A stretch of 59,968 nucleotides of DNA, taken from positions 1 through 59,968 of the forward strand of contig JBDRKE010000006.1 in assembly GCA_043814315.1 (NCBI GenBank). The letters are read 5' to 3'. Both the position numbers and the translations under genes were made by a program. This stretch comes from JBDRKE01 sp043814315 (GTDB lineage Bacteria; Omnitrophota; Gorgyraeia; Gygaellales; Profunditerraquicolaceae). Positions 1-7,129 of the stretch are shown in pieces (the stretch's first letter is position 1; each line of letters begins with the position of its first letter). Below the pieces are notes generated by a model. It worked only from the letters and a program-made list of their open reading frames with translations, was not told the DNA's origin and made no database searches.

Positions 1-65
1 AGCCTCGGGTTGATAGCCTGCTCAATGGACGCGAAAAAGGCATCCATGTCAATGTGAAGAATCAT
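1..65 (-). CDS. dinB: DNA polymerase IV (Y family), N-terminal fragment running off the window
   Basis: The 65 bases read on the minus strand give MILHIDMDAFFASIEQAINP. This is the classic start of Y-family translesion polymerases: the first catalytic aspartate lies in HIDMDAFFASIE, followed by the steric-gate FF. The rest of the gene lies before base 1. DinB copies past damaged bases and is normally under SOS control. It lies about 1 kb downstream of lexA on the same strand, with a DUF6504-like gene between them. The lexA promoter palindrome has no visible copy in the 86 bases upstream of this start, so its regulation here is unknown. DinB versus an ImuB-like relative cannot be settled from 21 residues. 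Confidence 0.8.
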   Translation of the reverse strand, partial: MILHIDMDAFFASIEQAINPR

Positions 66-151
66 TGGATTAAAATATTTCTGTTAGATTTTGCTCCCTC
101 TTGCGTCTATTAATCTAAAGGATCACAAGTGCACAAGAAAGGAGAAAAAAC

Positions 152-661
152 ATGGAAAAACTGGTTACAATCGATGCTATCGAACAACGGATTTTTCTGA
201 TCCGCGGACAAAAAGTAATGCTTAGCCCTCACCTTGCCGATTTATATGGAGTAGCACCGAAAGTTTTAATACAGGCAGTAAAACGCAATATTGAACGATT
301 CCCTGAAGATTTTATGTTCCAGCTTACGAAAGAAGAGGCAAAATTTCTAAGGTCACAAATTGTGACCTTACAGAGCTCTGGTCATTTCAAGTACTTACCT
401 TATGCTTTCACAGAACAAGGCATCGCTATGCTCTCAAGCGCCTTAAACAGCAAGCGTGCCATCCAGGTTAATATTGCCATCATGCGGGCATTTGTAAGAT
501 TACGCCGGATTATCGCTTCTCACAAAGAACTTGCCGAGAAGCTCAAAGAACTTGAGCATAAAGTAAATATGCACGATAAAGACATCATCATGATCTTCCA
601 GGCCATCAACAAGCTTATGCAGCCGGAAGAGCCGAAACGGGCTATCGGATTTCAGAAGTAG
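152..661 (+). CDS. ORF6N domain-containing protein
   Basis: A 169-aa protein. Residues about 8-95 match the ORF6N domain, a DNA-binding module of phage and bacterial accessory proteins: the 'IFLIRGQKVMLSPHLADLYG' start, a 'NIERFPEDFMFQLT' block and a 'YAFTEQGIAMLSS' block. The C-terminus, about 115-150, is a charged helix likely to form a coiled coil (KELAEKLKELEHK). A strong Shine-Dalgarno (AAAGGAG) sits 7 bases before the ATG. It is transcribed against its neighbours and lies between dinB and the DUF6504-like gene, so it probably inserted into an older lexA-to-dinB order. Its function is unknown; proteins of this kind are often antirepressor-like or genomic-island cargo. Confidence 0.85.
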   Translation: MEKLVTIDAIEQRIFLIRGQKVMLSPHLADLYGVAPKVLIQAVKRNIERFPEDFMFQLTKEEAKFLRSQIVTLQSSGHFKYLPYAFTEQGIAMLSSALNSKRAIQVNIAIMRAFVRLRRIIASHKELAEKLKELEHKVNMHDKDIIMIFQAINKLMQPEEPKRAIGFQK

Positions 662-695
662 TTGCACGGGTACAAGCGACTAGTCACTAGCAACT

Positions 696-1004
696 TTATT
701 CTATTATTTTATCCAATTGCCAGGAATAGCTTGTATTATTAAATGAGATTTGGTAGAGGTCAAAGCCGGTGGAGACAGAAAATAAACTGATGAGTTCGTG
801 GCCGCGGCGCTCCTGCCAGTTGTAGGTGATATTTCTTATCCTGTATTTTTTATCCTTCCAAAGGAATAAGCGCGGCTGGATTTTACCGTTTCGAAACCAG
901 GCCAGGACCTCAATCCTTTCATTCAGTTCTTGGGGATGGGCGTAGTCTTCGGTTTCCGGGATATGCCTGTCCCATCTGGCTTTTGGATTAAAACCCTGTT
1001 TCAT
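696..1004 (-). CDS. DUF6504-like small protein, possible SOS partner
   Basis: A protein of about 102 aa. The pattern 'RLFLWKDKKYRIRNI', then W, then a C-terminal 'W-x-L-x-K-I' resembles DUF6504, a small domain found next to Y-family polymerases. I recognise this by pattern only. I place the start at the ATG at 1004 (MKQGFNPK) rather than a TTG at 1028, because the bases upstream of 1004 belong to an intergenic repeat that recurs near 59840. It lies about 107 bases downstream of lexA on the same strand and upstream of dinB. This suggests an SOS-linked, DNA-repair-accessory role, which is an inference from context. Confidence 0.6.
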   Translation of the reverse strand: MKQGFNPKARWDRHIPETEDYAHPQELNERIEVLAWFRNGKIQPRLFLWKDKKYRIRNITYNWQERRGHELISLFSVSTGFDLYQISFNNTSYSWQLDKIIE

Positions 1005-1015
1005 AATAGCGTAAA

Positions 1016-1112
1016 GCGTGGAGCGCAAGGCGCAAAGTTAAAGCTTAAAACTAAAAAACGTTTTGAGTTTTACGCTTTAGTTTTGCACTTTGCGCTTTGA
1101 ATTTTACGCTTC
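1016..1112. repeat. Palindromic intergenic repeat (GCGCAAAGT...ACGTTTTGAGTTTT family)
   Basis: This is an AT-rich inverted repeat. A left arm with GCGCAAAGTTAAAGCTTAAAA meets ACGTTTTGAG at the centre, and the right arm reads TTACGCTTTAGTTTTGCAC then TTTGCGC. The same words recur at 59836-59925. It fills the lexA-DUF6504 gap and reaches the lexA stop. Confidence 0.75.
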
Positions 1113-1707
1113 AAATATATTTCCTTATTATGGTAATTAACTTTCCAATAACACTGAATTCCTGATAGATGGGCTGGTAGTCTTTATTAGCCGGCTCAAG
1201 AAAAAACCTGTCTCCTCTGTGCCTTAACCTCTTTAAAGTCACTTCATTACTATCCAGGAGCGCGGCCACGATATCGCCGTTATGGGCTGTGGCCTGTTTT
1301 TTCATCACCGCAAAATCGCCATCCATAATGCCTGCCTCAACCATACTATCCCCTTTGACCTTCAAGGCAAAAACATCCCTCTGGCTGAGCCGGCCCAGAA
1401 ACAGGTCATCCGGATCAATGTACCCCTGAGCGTCTTCATAGGCCAGATCCGGCCTGCCTGCCGTGATACTGGCGATGATGGGAATCGAAAAAGTATTCTT
1501 TAATAATTCTATGCCGCGGGATTTATTTTGCCTGCGTTTCAAATATCCTTTACGCTCAAGCGCGGCAAAATAATCTCTGACGGTGCCTGTGGATGAGAAT
1601 CCTAACTCTTTAGCTATCTCTCTTATAGTTGGCGGGATATTCCGGCGGACCCTCTCTCGGATAAAATCCAGCACCCTCTCTTGCTTTTTCGTCAGTTCTT
1701 TATCCAT
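1111..1707 (-). CDS. lexA: LexA repressor (SOS regulator, self-cleaving)
   Basis: A 198-aa protein of usual LexA length. Residues 1-65 form the winged HTH (IPPTIREIAKELGFSSTGTV). The cleavage bond is Ala83-Gly84 in ITAGRP. The catalytic serine is S121 in VKGDSMVEAGI and the general-base lysine K159 in VTLKRLR, so the autoproteolysis apparatus is complete. RecA-stimulated cleavage releases SOS genes in known LexA proteins. Immediately upstream is a near-consensus promoter whose 17-bp spacer holds a perfect 7+7 palindrome (see separate entry), fitting autoregulation. A DUF6504-like gene and dinB follow on the same strand. Confidence 0.96.
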   Translation of the reverse strand: MDKELTKKQERVLDFIRERVRRNIPPTIREIAKELGFSSTGTVRDYFAALERKGYLKRRQNKSRGIELLKNTFSIPIIASITAGRPDLAYEDAQGYIDPDDLFLGRLSQRDVFALKVKGDSMVEAGIMDGDFAVMKKQATAHNGDIVAALLDSNEVTLKRLRHRGDRFFLEPANKDYQPIYQEFSVIGKLITIIRKYI

Positions 1708-1725
1708 AGAATTTACTCCGAACTA

Positions 1726-1754
1726 ACCATACCACACATCTGTGTGGGTGTCAA
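1726..1754 (-). promoter_or_regulatory. lexA promoter with embedded operator palindrome
   Basis: On the minus strand: TTGACA (1754-1749), a 17-base spacer, TATGGT (1731-1726). The spacer contains CCACACA-GA-TGTGTGG (1732-1747), a perfect inverted repeat of 7-bp arms. Its position between -35 and -10 of lexA makes it the best candidate for the LexA box. It differs from the E. coli CTG-N10-CAG, the Bacillus CGAAC-N4-GTTCG and the alphaproteobacterial GTTC-N7-GTTC boxes. The promoter hexamers are seen directly; operator function is inferred. Confidence 0.75.
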
Positions 1755-1831
1755 GAAGAAAATGGGCTGATTGATAATTCTTTGCAGTTACGAGGGTTAT
1801 CAAAAAGAGAAAAGGCAAGATTTTCAAGAAA

Positions 1832-2401
1832 TCAGGGGGCAACAGCAGGAGTTCTTCTCAGGCTGTATTCTACATAACCGCAGAGGATCTCTTGGACCTT
1901 GACAGGCGGCGGAACCACGAAATAAAGCGAAACAATGGCATGCCCCATCTCATGGCCCAGAACACCAGCCGTCAAATCTGCAAAAGATATGTAAATGGTG
2001 TTATCCTTATGGAAATAATAGGAGCGTTCGGAAAGATTAAGGCCGTAGGATTGTCTTAAATATTCATTTAAAGAAGCCCTGTCAGGAAAAATCATTAACT
2101 TGCCGTGATAATTGTAGATATGGATATCCAGTATGTCAGAGACGGCCATATACAAACCGTCTATACTTTTTGCCAGCATATTTCCTAAATCGTCCTTGTC
2201 TGTTAGGAGATTCTCTGCGTAGATCAGGTATTCAAAATTTAGCTTCTTAAGCACCGCGTACATGTTGATACTGCGCTCGCCATATACGGAGAAATACTTG
2301 CTTTTCACAATAAGCGGCCTATCGAGGCCTTGCGCACAAGCCAAGCCACCATAAAAAAGGACAAACGTAAAACAAGATAAGCCCAAAAAGAATCTTTTCA
2401 T
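1832..2401 (-). CDS. Secreted HExxH protein, putative zinc metallopeptidase (peptidase MA-like)
   Basis: A 189-aa protein with a clear Sec signal peptide (residues 1-23, cut after ACA). Near the C-terminus is H150-E151-M-G-H154 with E171 in 'QEILCGYVEYSL', the ligand layout of gluzincin peptidases. It resembles the compact catalytic segment of peptidase MA-type proteins, but I cannot assign a family firmly. Its ATG overlaps the stop of the upstream HAMP gene (TAATG), so the two are translationally coupled. A role in periplasmic or cell-surface proteolysis is inferred. The protein is short and ends soon after the putative third ligand. Confidence 0.6.
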   Translation of the reverse strand: MKRFFLGLSCFTFVLFYGGLACAQGLDRPLIVKSKYFSVYGERSINMYAVLKKLNFEYLIYAENLLTDKDDLGNMLAKSIDGLYMAVSDILDIHIYNYHGKLMIFPDRASLNEYLRQSYGLNLSERSYYFHKDNTIYISFADLTAGVLGHEMGHAIVSLYFVVPPPVKVQEILCGYVEYSLRRTPAVAP

Positions 2402-2970
2402 TACACCTGGAAGTAATCCAAGAGGCCCTCTATTTCCTTCATCTGGCTTAAAAAGGCTTCTTTATCCTGGCCTGAAACGCTGTAATTTCTTTCCTGTAAG
2501 AAACTCTCCAAACCTTTCATCTTGCCTTTTAATTCACTGCAATGCCCCCTTAAAATTTTGCTCATCTCGTTAAGATTTCTAGCCAACTCTTGGAATTCAT
2601 CCTTGCTTCTGATCTTAAAAGACCCGGTCAGGTCCCCTTCTTTTAACCTCTCGATTTCCTTGCTAAGCCTGTAGATGGGGCCGGCAATACGGTTTGAGGA
2701 GAACAGGGCCGATAAAAAAACGGCCAGGGAAGCGAAAAAGGCTACGGATAAAACGGTGGCCAAAATCACGGGCAGGATAAAATCCTGGGTCCCTTTCACC
2801 ACCACCTTTGTATTTTCTATGGCCACAGTGGTAGAACCCCTGGTAAAGTGGAAAACCAATAAACCTATAGCCAGCGAAGCCAAAATGACCATCAAGCAAA
2901 ACCTGAGGATGAATTTTATCTGGAATTCTTTGTTAACGATATATTGTCTTCTTCTATTCGTGCGATTCAT
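2401..2970 (-). CDS. HAMP-domain membrane protein
   Basis: A 189-aa protein. Two membrane helices (about 19-43 and 64-90) flank a short periplasmic loop and are followed by a HAMP domain (about 92-145; 'SSNRIAGPIYRLSKEIERL', 'GDLTGSFKIRSKDEFQELA'). The C-terminal tail is helical and coiled-coil-like. No kinase, methyl-accepting or GGDEF output domain follows, so it is a bare HAMP sensor stub that presumably signals through another protein. It is coupled to the downstream HExxH protein and lies between it and a SurA-N-like lipoprotein, suggesting a small envelope-sensing module. That last point is inference. Confidence 0.8.
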   Translation of the reverse strand: MNRTNRRRQYIVNKEFQIKFILRFCLMVILASLAIGLLVFHFTRGSTTVAIENTKVVVKGTQDFILPVILATVLSVAFFASLAVFLSALFSSNRIAGPIYRLSKEIERLKEGDLTGSFKIRSKDEFQELARNLNEMSKILRGHCSELKGKMKGLESFLQERNYSVSGQDKEAFLSQMKEIEGLLDYFQV

Positions 2971-2992
2971 CGCTGCCTCCTGTCTTTTTATT

Positions 2993-3027
2993 CAAGACCG
3001 GGTCTTGCTTACCCGCGCCCGATCTTG
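2993..3027. repeat. Degenerate CAAGATCGGGTCTTG-family palindrome
   Basis: CAAGACCGGGTCTTG (2993-3007) is a perfect palindrome around a central base. A half-arm CCCGATCTTG follows at 3018-3027. It is a shortened member of the family whose full 55-nt copies are at 9595-9649 and 39494-39548. Confidence 0.7.
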
Positions 3028-3045
3028 CTTACCTGCGCATCTTAT

Positions 3046-3585
3046 CTATTGTATTCCTAGCAATTGATAATCTATAACGATTCTTTTCTTGTTATGCAGG
3101 TTATCCGTCCATTCCCGAAGGGCCTGCTGCTGCTTTTTTCTAAAGAGCACCAGCTTAATTTCATTGCGGATATCGGAAAATTCCTTTCCCGCAAAATCTT
3201 CGTCTTTATTCTCCTCGTAGAAGGCGATGATTTCCTCATCCGTGATGTTGATGGGGACGGTTATCTCGTTAATCTTCCTGGCCAGGGCTAATTTTAAAAG
3301 TGTCTGCTCCCAAAAAATCTGCAAGGATTTAAGGACTTGCGGATCGCTATCCAGCCCCAAGTCTTCCGCTTCCTTCAAAATCAATTTTCGCACAATAGTG
3401 GCGTCGAGGAAATCCTTACGGGACAATTCCATCCCGGACTGAAACCGTCCCTCTTCAAAGGCATCATTGAACTCTGAGGCGGTTATGGAGATATCTCCTA
3501 TTCTTATCGCCACCTTCTCTTTCTTTGAACAGCCCCAGCAGGCGCATAAAATTATACTTAATGCGAACATAGTAAATTTTTTCAT
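3046..3585 (-). CDS. SurA-N-like periplasmic chaperone lipoprotein
   Basis: A 179-aa protein. The signal peptide ends in a lipobox-like cysteine (LCAC/CWGC, about C14-C19) followed by SKKEK, so it is a predicted lipoprotein. The body resembles the SurA/PrsA N-terminal chaperone domain: 'AIRIGDISITASEFNDAFE', a helical segment, then 'ITDEEIIAFYEENKDEDF'. No parvulin PPIase domain follows, so it would be a chaperone-only version. It likely helps fold exported proteins at the outer membrane. It sits upstream of the HAMP gene in the same direction, with a palindrome between them. Confidence 0.7.
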   Translation of the reverse strand: MKKFTMFALSIILCACWGCSKKEKVAIRIGDISITASEFNDAFEEGRFQSGMELSRKDFLDATIVRKLILKEAEDLGLDSDPQVLKSLQIFWEQTLLKLALARKINEITVPINITDEEIIAFYEENKDEDFAGKEFSDIRNEIKLVLFRKKQQQALREWTDNLHNKKRIVIDYQLLGIQ

Positions 3586-3597
3586 ACATCCTCCCTC

Positions 3598-3664
3598 TTG
3601 TTAAATCCAAATCTCAAAATCCTAAACAATTCTGGATTTGGGTATATTTGGATTTTGGATTTAC
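3598..3664. repeat. AAATCCAAA-family palindromic intergenic repeat
   Basis: Tandem 7-9 base words of the type AAATCCAAATCTCAAAATCC run to a centre and then reappear as the reverse complement (GGATTTGGGTATATTTGG). This is the commonest repeat family in the window. Confidence 0.75.
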
Positions 3665-3718
3665 GTTATATATTATACACTTTTACTGCGGGAACTCAAA
3701 ACAAAAATTAGGCAGGAA

Positions 3719-3943
3719 TTAAAGCTGGATGCCGCGAGTTTCAACACCCTTACTTTTGAGGTAGGCGATGGCCTTTTTAAGATCATATTCCTCCCCCTCA
3801 AAGATAAGAATAGCCCAGCCTGTGTTAGTAGAAAACGAGGCTTCAACGATTTTTAAGACAATGTTGAAATCTTTACAGATGTTGCAGATAAGAGGTTCAT
3901 CTTTGAGCCTTTCGGGGAAAACGAATTCTCCTCTGATAATCAT
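3719..3943 (-). CDS. NIL-domain-like small protein
   Basis: A 74-aa protein that matches the NIL domain (ferredoxin-like fold) seen at the C-terminus of methionine ABC transporter ATPases and in some ferredoxins: 'LKDEPLICNICKDFNIVLKIVEASF', 'GWAILIFEGEEYDLKKAIAYL', 'GVETRGI'. Here it stands alone without ATPase or 4Fe-4S motifs. Its start overlaps the stop of the upstream DUF2062 gene (ATGA), so the two are co-translated. A ligand-sensing role, possibly for an amino acid, is inferred from family members only. Confidence 0.7.
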   Translation of the reverse strand: MIIRGEFVFPERLKDEPLICNICKDFNIVLKIVEASFSTNTGWAILIFEGEEYDLKKAIAYLKSKGVETRGIQL

Positions 3944-4419
3944 AGGGCCTTCTTTCTTTTAAGCTTCAGCTGGATGGCCGCTAGTGTTATTATGTAGGCA
4001 AGTAAACCCAGGGATACGGAAATCACAAAATAACCGGTTAAAACCGGTAACGCAATTTTTAGAACCGACAGCTTAAAAAGGTTCACCCAGCGAAATTCTT
4101 TTAAAAAGGACTCCCAATCATGAATCACCTTCTGCCAATCAGTACCCAGTATACCAGACCCCAACTTGATTGCCAATAGAAAAGTTAAGAAACTAAGCCA
4201 CGTGTTGGTCAGCAGGCACCCGATTAAAGCAGCGGCGCGGTTGATGCGAAAAATAAAAGCCAGGAACAAAGCAACCAGAGGCCCTGTGCCGGGCAAGATA
4301 CCGGAAGCCACCCCCACCCCAAAACCTAAGGCCACTTTCTGCGCACTATCGTTAATCCTGAAGAGTTGGCTATAAAGTAATTTTAAAAATCGCTTGATTC
4401 TATTTTCTTTGTTCTTCAT
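3940..4419 (-). CDS. DUF2062 integral membrane protein
   Basis: A 159-aa protein with the DUF2062 signature 'KVALGFGVGVASGILPGTGP' (about 28-47), three to four hydrophobic helices, and a basic N-terminus (KNKENRIKRFLKLLY). DUF2062 proteins are small inner-membrane proteins of unknown biochemical function, often near lipid or glycosyltransferase genes. The 5' end overlaps the acyl-CoA synthetase stop by 20 bases and the 3' end overlaps the NIL gene (ATGA), so all three form one transcript. Confidence 0.85.
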   Translation of the reverse strand: MKNKENRIKRFLKLLYSQLFRINDSAQKVALGFGVGVASGILPGTGPLVALFLAFIFRINRAAALIGCLLTNTWLSFLTFLLAIKLGSGILGTDWQKVIHDWESFLKEFRWVNLFKLSVLKIALPVLTGYFVISVSLGLLAYIITLAAIQLKLKRKKAL

Positions 4420-5947
4420 CCTGCAGCAGGCGCTTTAATATTTTTCCGGTCGTATTCTTGGGTAAAGACGTTCTGAATTCAATGGTTTTGGGTATTTTAT
4501 AAGGAGCCAGCCTCTCCCTTAAATACTGGATAAGCTCATGGGCGCTTGCAGTCTCGCCTTCCTTAATCACCGCAAAAGCCTTGGGCACTTCTCCCTCATG
4601 CTCATCGGCTATGCCGATGACAGCGGCTTCTTTTATTTTGGGATTTTGATAAAGCGCCTCTTCAATCTCGCGCGGATAAACATTAAGGCCGCGCACATTC
4701 ACCATCTCTTTTTTTCTTCCTGCGATAGTAACGTAGCCTTCTTCATCAAACTTAGCCATATCTCCGGTATAAAGCCAACCGTCTTTTAGAGCTTCTGCTG
4801 TCGCCTCTTCATTTTTAAAATAACCCAGCATCACATTCGGGCCCCTCACCAGGAGTTCGCCGATCTTTCCGCAAGCGGCCGGTTTGTTTTTCTCATCCAC
4901 GATCATCAATTCAATATGTTTGGCTAATGGGAGCCCTATGGAGCCGGGCTTGCGCGTGGCTTTTAAAGGATTCAAGGTGACAACGGGAGATGCCTCCGTT
5001 AAGCCATAACCTTCTAATAGAGGGATACGGAATCTTTTTTCAAAACTCTTGAATGTCTCTACAGGAAGAGCAGCGGCTCCTGAAATGCAGACTTTAAGCG
5101 GGTTAAAAAATTTAATCAGGGGCGAGCCGAATATTTTGGGTAGTTTTATATCTTTAAGAATATTGTAAATGGAGGGAATGCCCACAAAGACGCTAACCCT
5201 ATTTTTTCTGATGGCCCGCACAATACGCTTAAACGGCCTGACAGACTTCATAATCACGATCTTAGCGCCTGCCAGTAACGGAAGATGCATGCAAACAGTG
5301 GCTGCAAAGGAATGGAATAACGGTAAGATACAGATAAATGTATCTTTGCGGGATATTTGTATAGCCGCTAGAGAATCCAGGGCATTAGAAATAAGATTAT
5401 AGTGGGACAACATCGCGCCTTTAGGAAATCCGGTGGTGCCTGAGGTGTATAAAATAACGGCCAGGTCATCAGGGCCGCTGGAAATCTTATCCAGCACTGA
5501 CGTATCAGATTTCTTTATGGCGTTAAAACTTAAGACATCTTTCTTTGTTACCTGGGTGCTGATAATGGTTTTCAGGTTGTCAACGCGCAACCTCAGCTCC
5601 TCGGCCATATCTACGTAGCTACGCGAGGTCATCATGCATACGGCTTCGCTGTTTTGTAAAATGAATTTGGCTTCCTCCATCTTGAACATATAGTTAATCG
5701 GCACGACCACAGCTCCTGCTTTTAGAATCGCATAGTAACCGATGATAAATTCCGGGCAGTTATCTAGAAAAATCGCTACCTTATCCTGTTTATTTATCCC
5801 GATATCAATAAGGCCTGCGGCAAGTTGGCTGGTGAGTTCATCGAGAGCCTTGTAATGGATTTTTTTCTGGCCGAAAACAATGGCAATGCGGCGCGGGTAT
5901 CTTTGGGCGCTGAAGCTTAAAAGTTCACCTAAATTCTTAGGCATCAT
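4400..5947 (-). CDS. Long-chain fatty acid-CoA ligase-like AMP-forming enzyme
   Basis: About 515 aa, the usual length of class I adenylating enzymes. Motifs in order: P-loop 'ILYTSGTTGFPKG' (about 165-177), 'GYGLTEASP' (about 310), 'YTGDMAKFDEEGYVTIAGR' (about 400-418), 'VNVRGLNVYPREIE', and the C-terminal lysine in 'PKNTTGKILKR'. These predict activation of a carboxylate, probably a fatty acid, to acyl-AMP and acyl-CoA. I place the start at the paired ATGs at 5947/5944; the further-upstream TTG is inside an AAATCC repeat. It overlaps the DUF2062 gene downstream. The substrate cannot be read from the sequence. Confidence 0.88.
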   Translation of the reverse strand: MMPKNLGELLSFSAQRYPRRIAIVFGQKKIHYKALDELTSQLAAGLIDIGINKQDKVAIFLDNCPEFIIGYYAILKAGAVVVPINYMFKMEEAKFILQNSEAVCMMTSRSYVDMAEELRLRVDNLKTIISTQVTKKDVLSFNAIKKSDTSVLDKISSGPDDLAVILYTSGTTGFPKGAMLSHYNLISNALDSLAAIQISRKDTFICILPLFHSFAATVCMHLPLLAGAKIVIMKSVRPFKRIVRAIRKNRVSVFVGIPSIYNILKDIKLPKIFGSPLIKFFNPLKVCISGAAALPVETFKSFEKRFRIPLLEGYGLTEASPVVTLNPLKATRKPGSIGLPLAKHIELMIVDEKNKPAACGKIGELLVRGPNVMLGYFKNEEATAEALKDGWLYTGDMAKFDEEGYVTIAGRKKEMVNVRGLNVYPREIEEALYQNPKIKEAAVIGIADEHEGEVPKAFAVIKEGETASAHELIQYLRERLAPYKIPKTIEFRTSLPKNTTGKILKRLLQDEEQRK

Positions 5948-5952
5948 GAAGG

Positions 5953-6080
5953 TAAATCCCAAATCCCAATAATACCAAATCCCAAATAAATCCCAAATTC
6001 AAAATCCCAAACAAACATTTAGATTTGGGGTTTTGCCTGTCTGCCGCAGGCAGGGATTTGTTTTGGATTTTGACATTTGA
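5953..6080. repeat. AAATCCAAA-family repeat with a CTGCCGGCAGG-type palindrome
   Basis: Long tandem AAATCCCAAAT words, their reverse complement, and GCCTGTCTGCCGCAGGCAGG near 6040 together fill the gap between the radical SAM stop and the acyl-CoA synthetase start. Composite copies of the same two families occur at 26812, 29229 and 53818. Confidence 0.8.
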
Positions 6081-6082
6081 AT

Positions 6083-7048
6083 TTATTCTTGTCTTAATGT
6101 AGGTTTTATATGAACTCCAGCGAATCTTTCAAGGCCATAGGACTCCTGAATCCAGCCGTTGTGCAAACCCCATTTTTCCATGATCTGCCTGGCTTCCCCG
6201 TATTCCTGCTGTGTCAACCTGCGGGAGATATCTTTAAAGCCCGAGGCCTTGTAATAAGGCATGTACTGGCTCATAAGGCTTACATAGGTTTTCTTTGACA
6301 GCTCCTCAGCGATAAATTTCATAACCTTGCCTGTGCCTGAGATATTATGGGGAAGCACCAGATGCCTAATCACCATTCCCCTTTTTATGACACCATCTTC
6401 GTCAAGCTCTGCTACATCCACCTGTCGGTGCATCTCTTTTAAGGATTCCTGATTATATCTGGGGTAGTCAGGCGCCTGTGAATAAATTTCAGCCATTTCA
6501 GAATCTGCGTAGCGCATATCCGCAAGGTAAATATCTACAATGCCATCCAGTAGTTTTAAAATCTCAGGCAGTTCATATCCGCCCGTATTATAAACAATAG
6601 GAATCTTTAAGCCTTTTTCTACTGCAAGTTCCAGTGATTTTAAAATCTGCGGCATGACATGGGTCGGAGTCACAAAATTTATATTATGACAGCTCATCTC
6701 CTGTAATTCCAGCATAAAACCAGCTAAATCTTTAGAATCCACTTCCCTGCCCTGGCCCAGCTGGCTGAATTCGTAATTCTGGCAATAAACACAACCCATA
6801 TTACAGTTGGTAAAGAATAGGGTTCCTGAACCCCGGCTACCTGAAATAGGCGGTTCTTCTCCGTGATGCGACATAAAGCTGCATACCTTGGCGTTAAGCC
6901 CGGTCTTGCAGAAGCCTGTTTCATTCTTCAGGCGGTTGGCCTTGCACTTACGCGGACAGATACAGCAGGACCCAAGCATCCTCCAGGCCTGTTCTGCGGC
7001 TTTCTTCAGTGTGCCGTTATTGTAAGAATCTAGGTAGGATGGGTACAT
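6083..7048 (-). CDS. PflX-type radical SAM protein (COG1313-like)
   Basis: About 321 aa. The radical SAM motif C82-x3-C86-x2-C89 (NCNMGCVYCQN) binds the 4Fe-4S cluster. An N-terminal cysteine set (C28, C29, C31, C35, C47; 'CCICPRKCKANR', 'GFCKTG') is typical of the pyruvate formate-lyase-activase homologue group COG1313. The glycyl-radical target or other substrate is unknown; no partner enzyme is in the window. I start at the ATG at 7048 (MYPSYLDSYN) because the 15 residues before it would be read from an AAATCC repeat. Confidence 0.82.
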   Translation of the reverse strand: MYPSYLDSYNNGTLKKAAEQAWRMLGSCCICPRKCKANRLKNETGFCKTGLNAKVCSFMSHHGEEPPISGSRGSGTLFFTNCNMGCVYCQNYEFSQLGQGREVDSKDLAGFMLELQEMSCHNINFVTPTHVMPQILKSLELAVEKGLKIPIVYNTGGYELPEILKLLDGIVDIYLADMRYADSEMAEIYSQAPDYPRYNQESLKEMHRQVDVAELDEDGVIKRGMVIRHLVLPHNISGTGKVMKFIAEELSKKTYVSLMSQYMPYYKASGFKDISRRLTQQEYGEARQIMEKWGLHNGWIQESYGLERFAGVHIKPTLRQE

Positions 7049-7051
7049 TCT

Positions 7052-7128
7052 GAGAAATCCAAATGTCAAAATCCAAAATTCAAAACAAATCAATCTCCAA
7101 ATCTAAAACAAACATTTGGATTTTGGAT
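7052..7128. repeat. AAATCCAAA-family palindromic intergenic repeat
   Basis: AAATCCAAATGTCAAAATCC words run into their reverse complement (CATTTGGATTTTGGATTT). The element abuts the stop of the M48 gene and could be read as an N-terminal extension of the radical SAM gene. Confidence 0.75.
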
Positions 7129-7129
7129 T

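Noticed and set aside
6083..7048. AmmeMemoRadiSam radical SAM partner of the MEMO protein at 29989
   Set aside because: The cysteine arrangement fits the PflX group (COG1313) instead, and the two genes are 23 kb apart.
7049..7093. 15-residue N-terminal extension of the PflX-type protein
   Set aside because: It is translated from the AAATCC repeat and begins before the sensible ATG at 7048.
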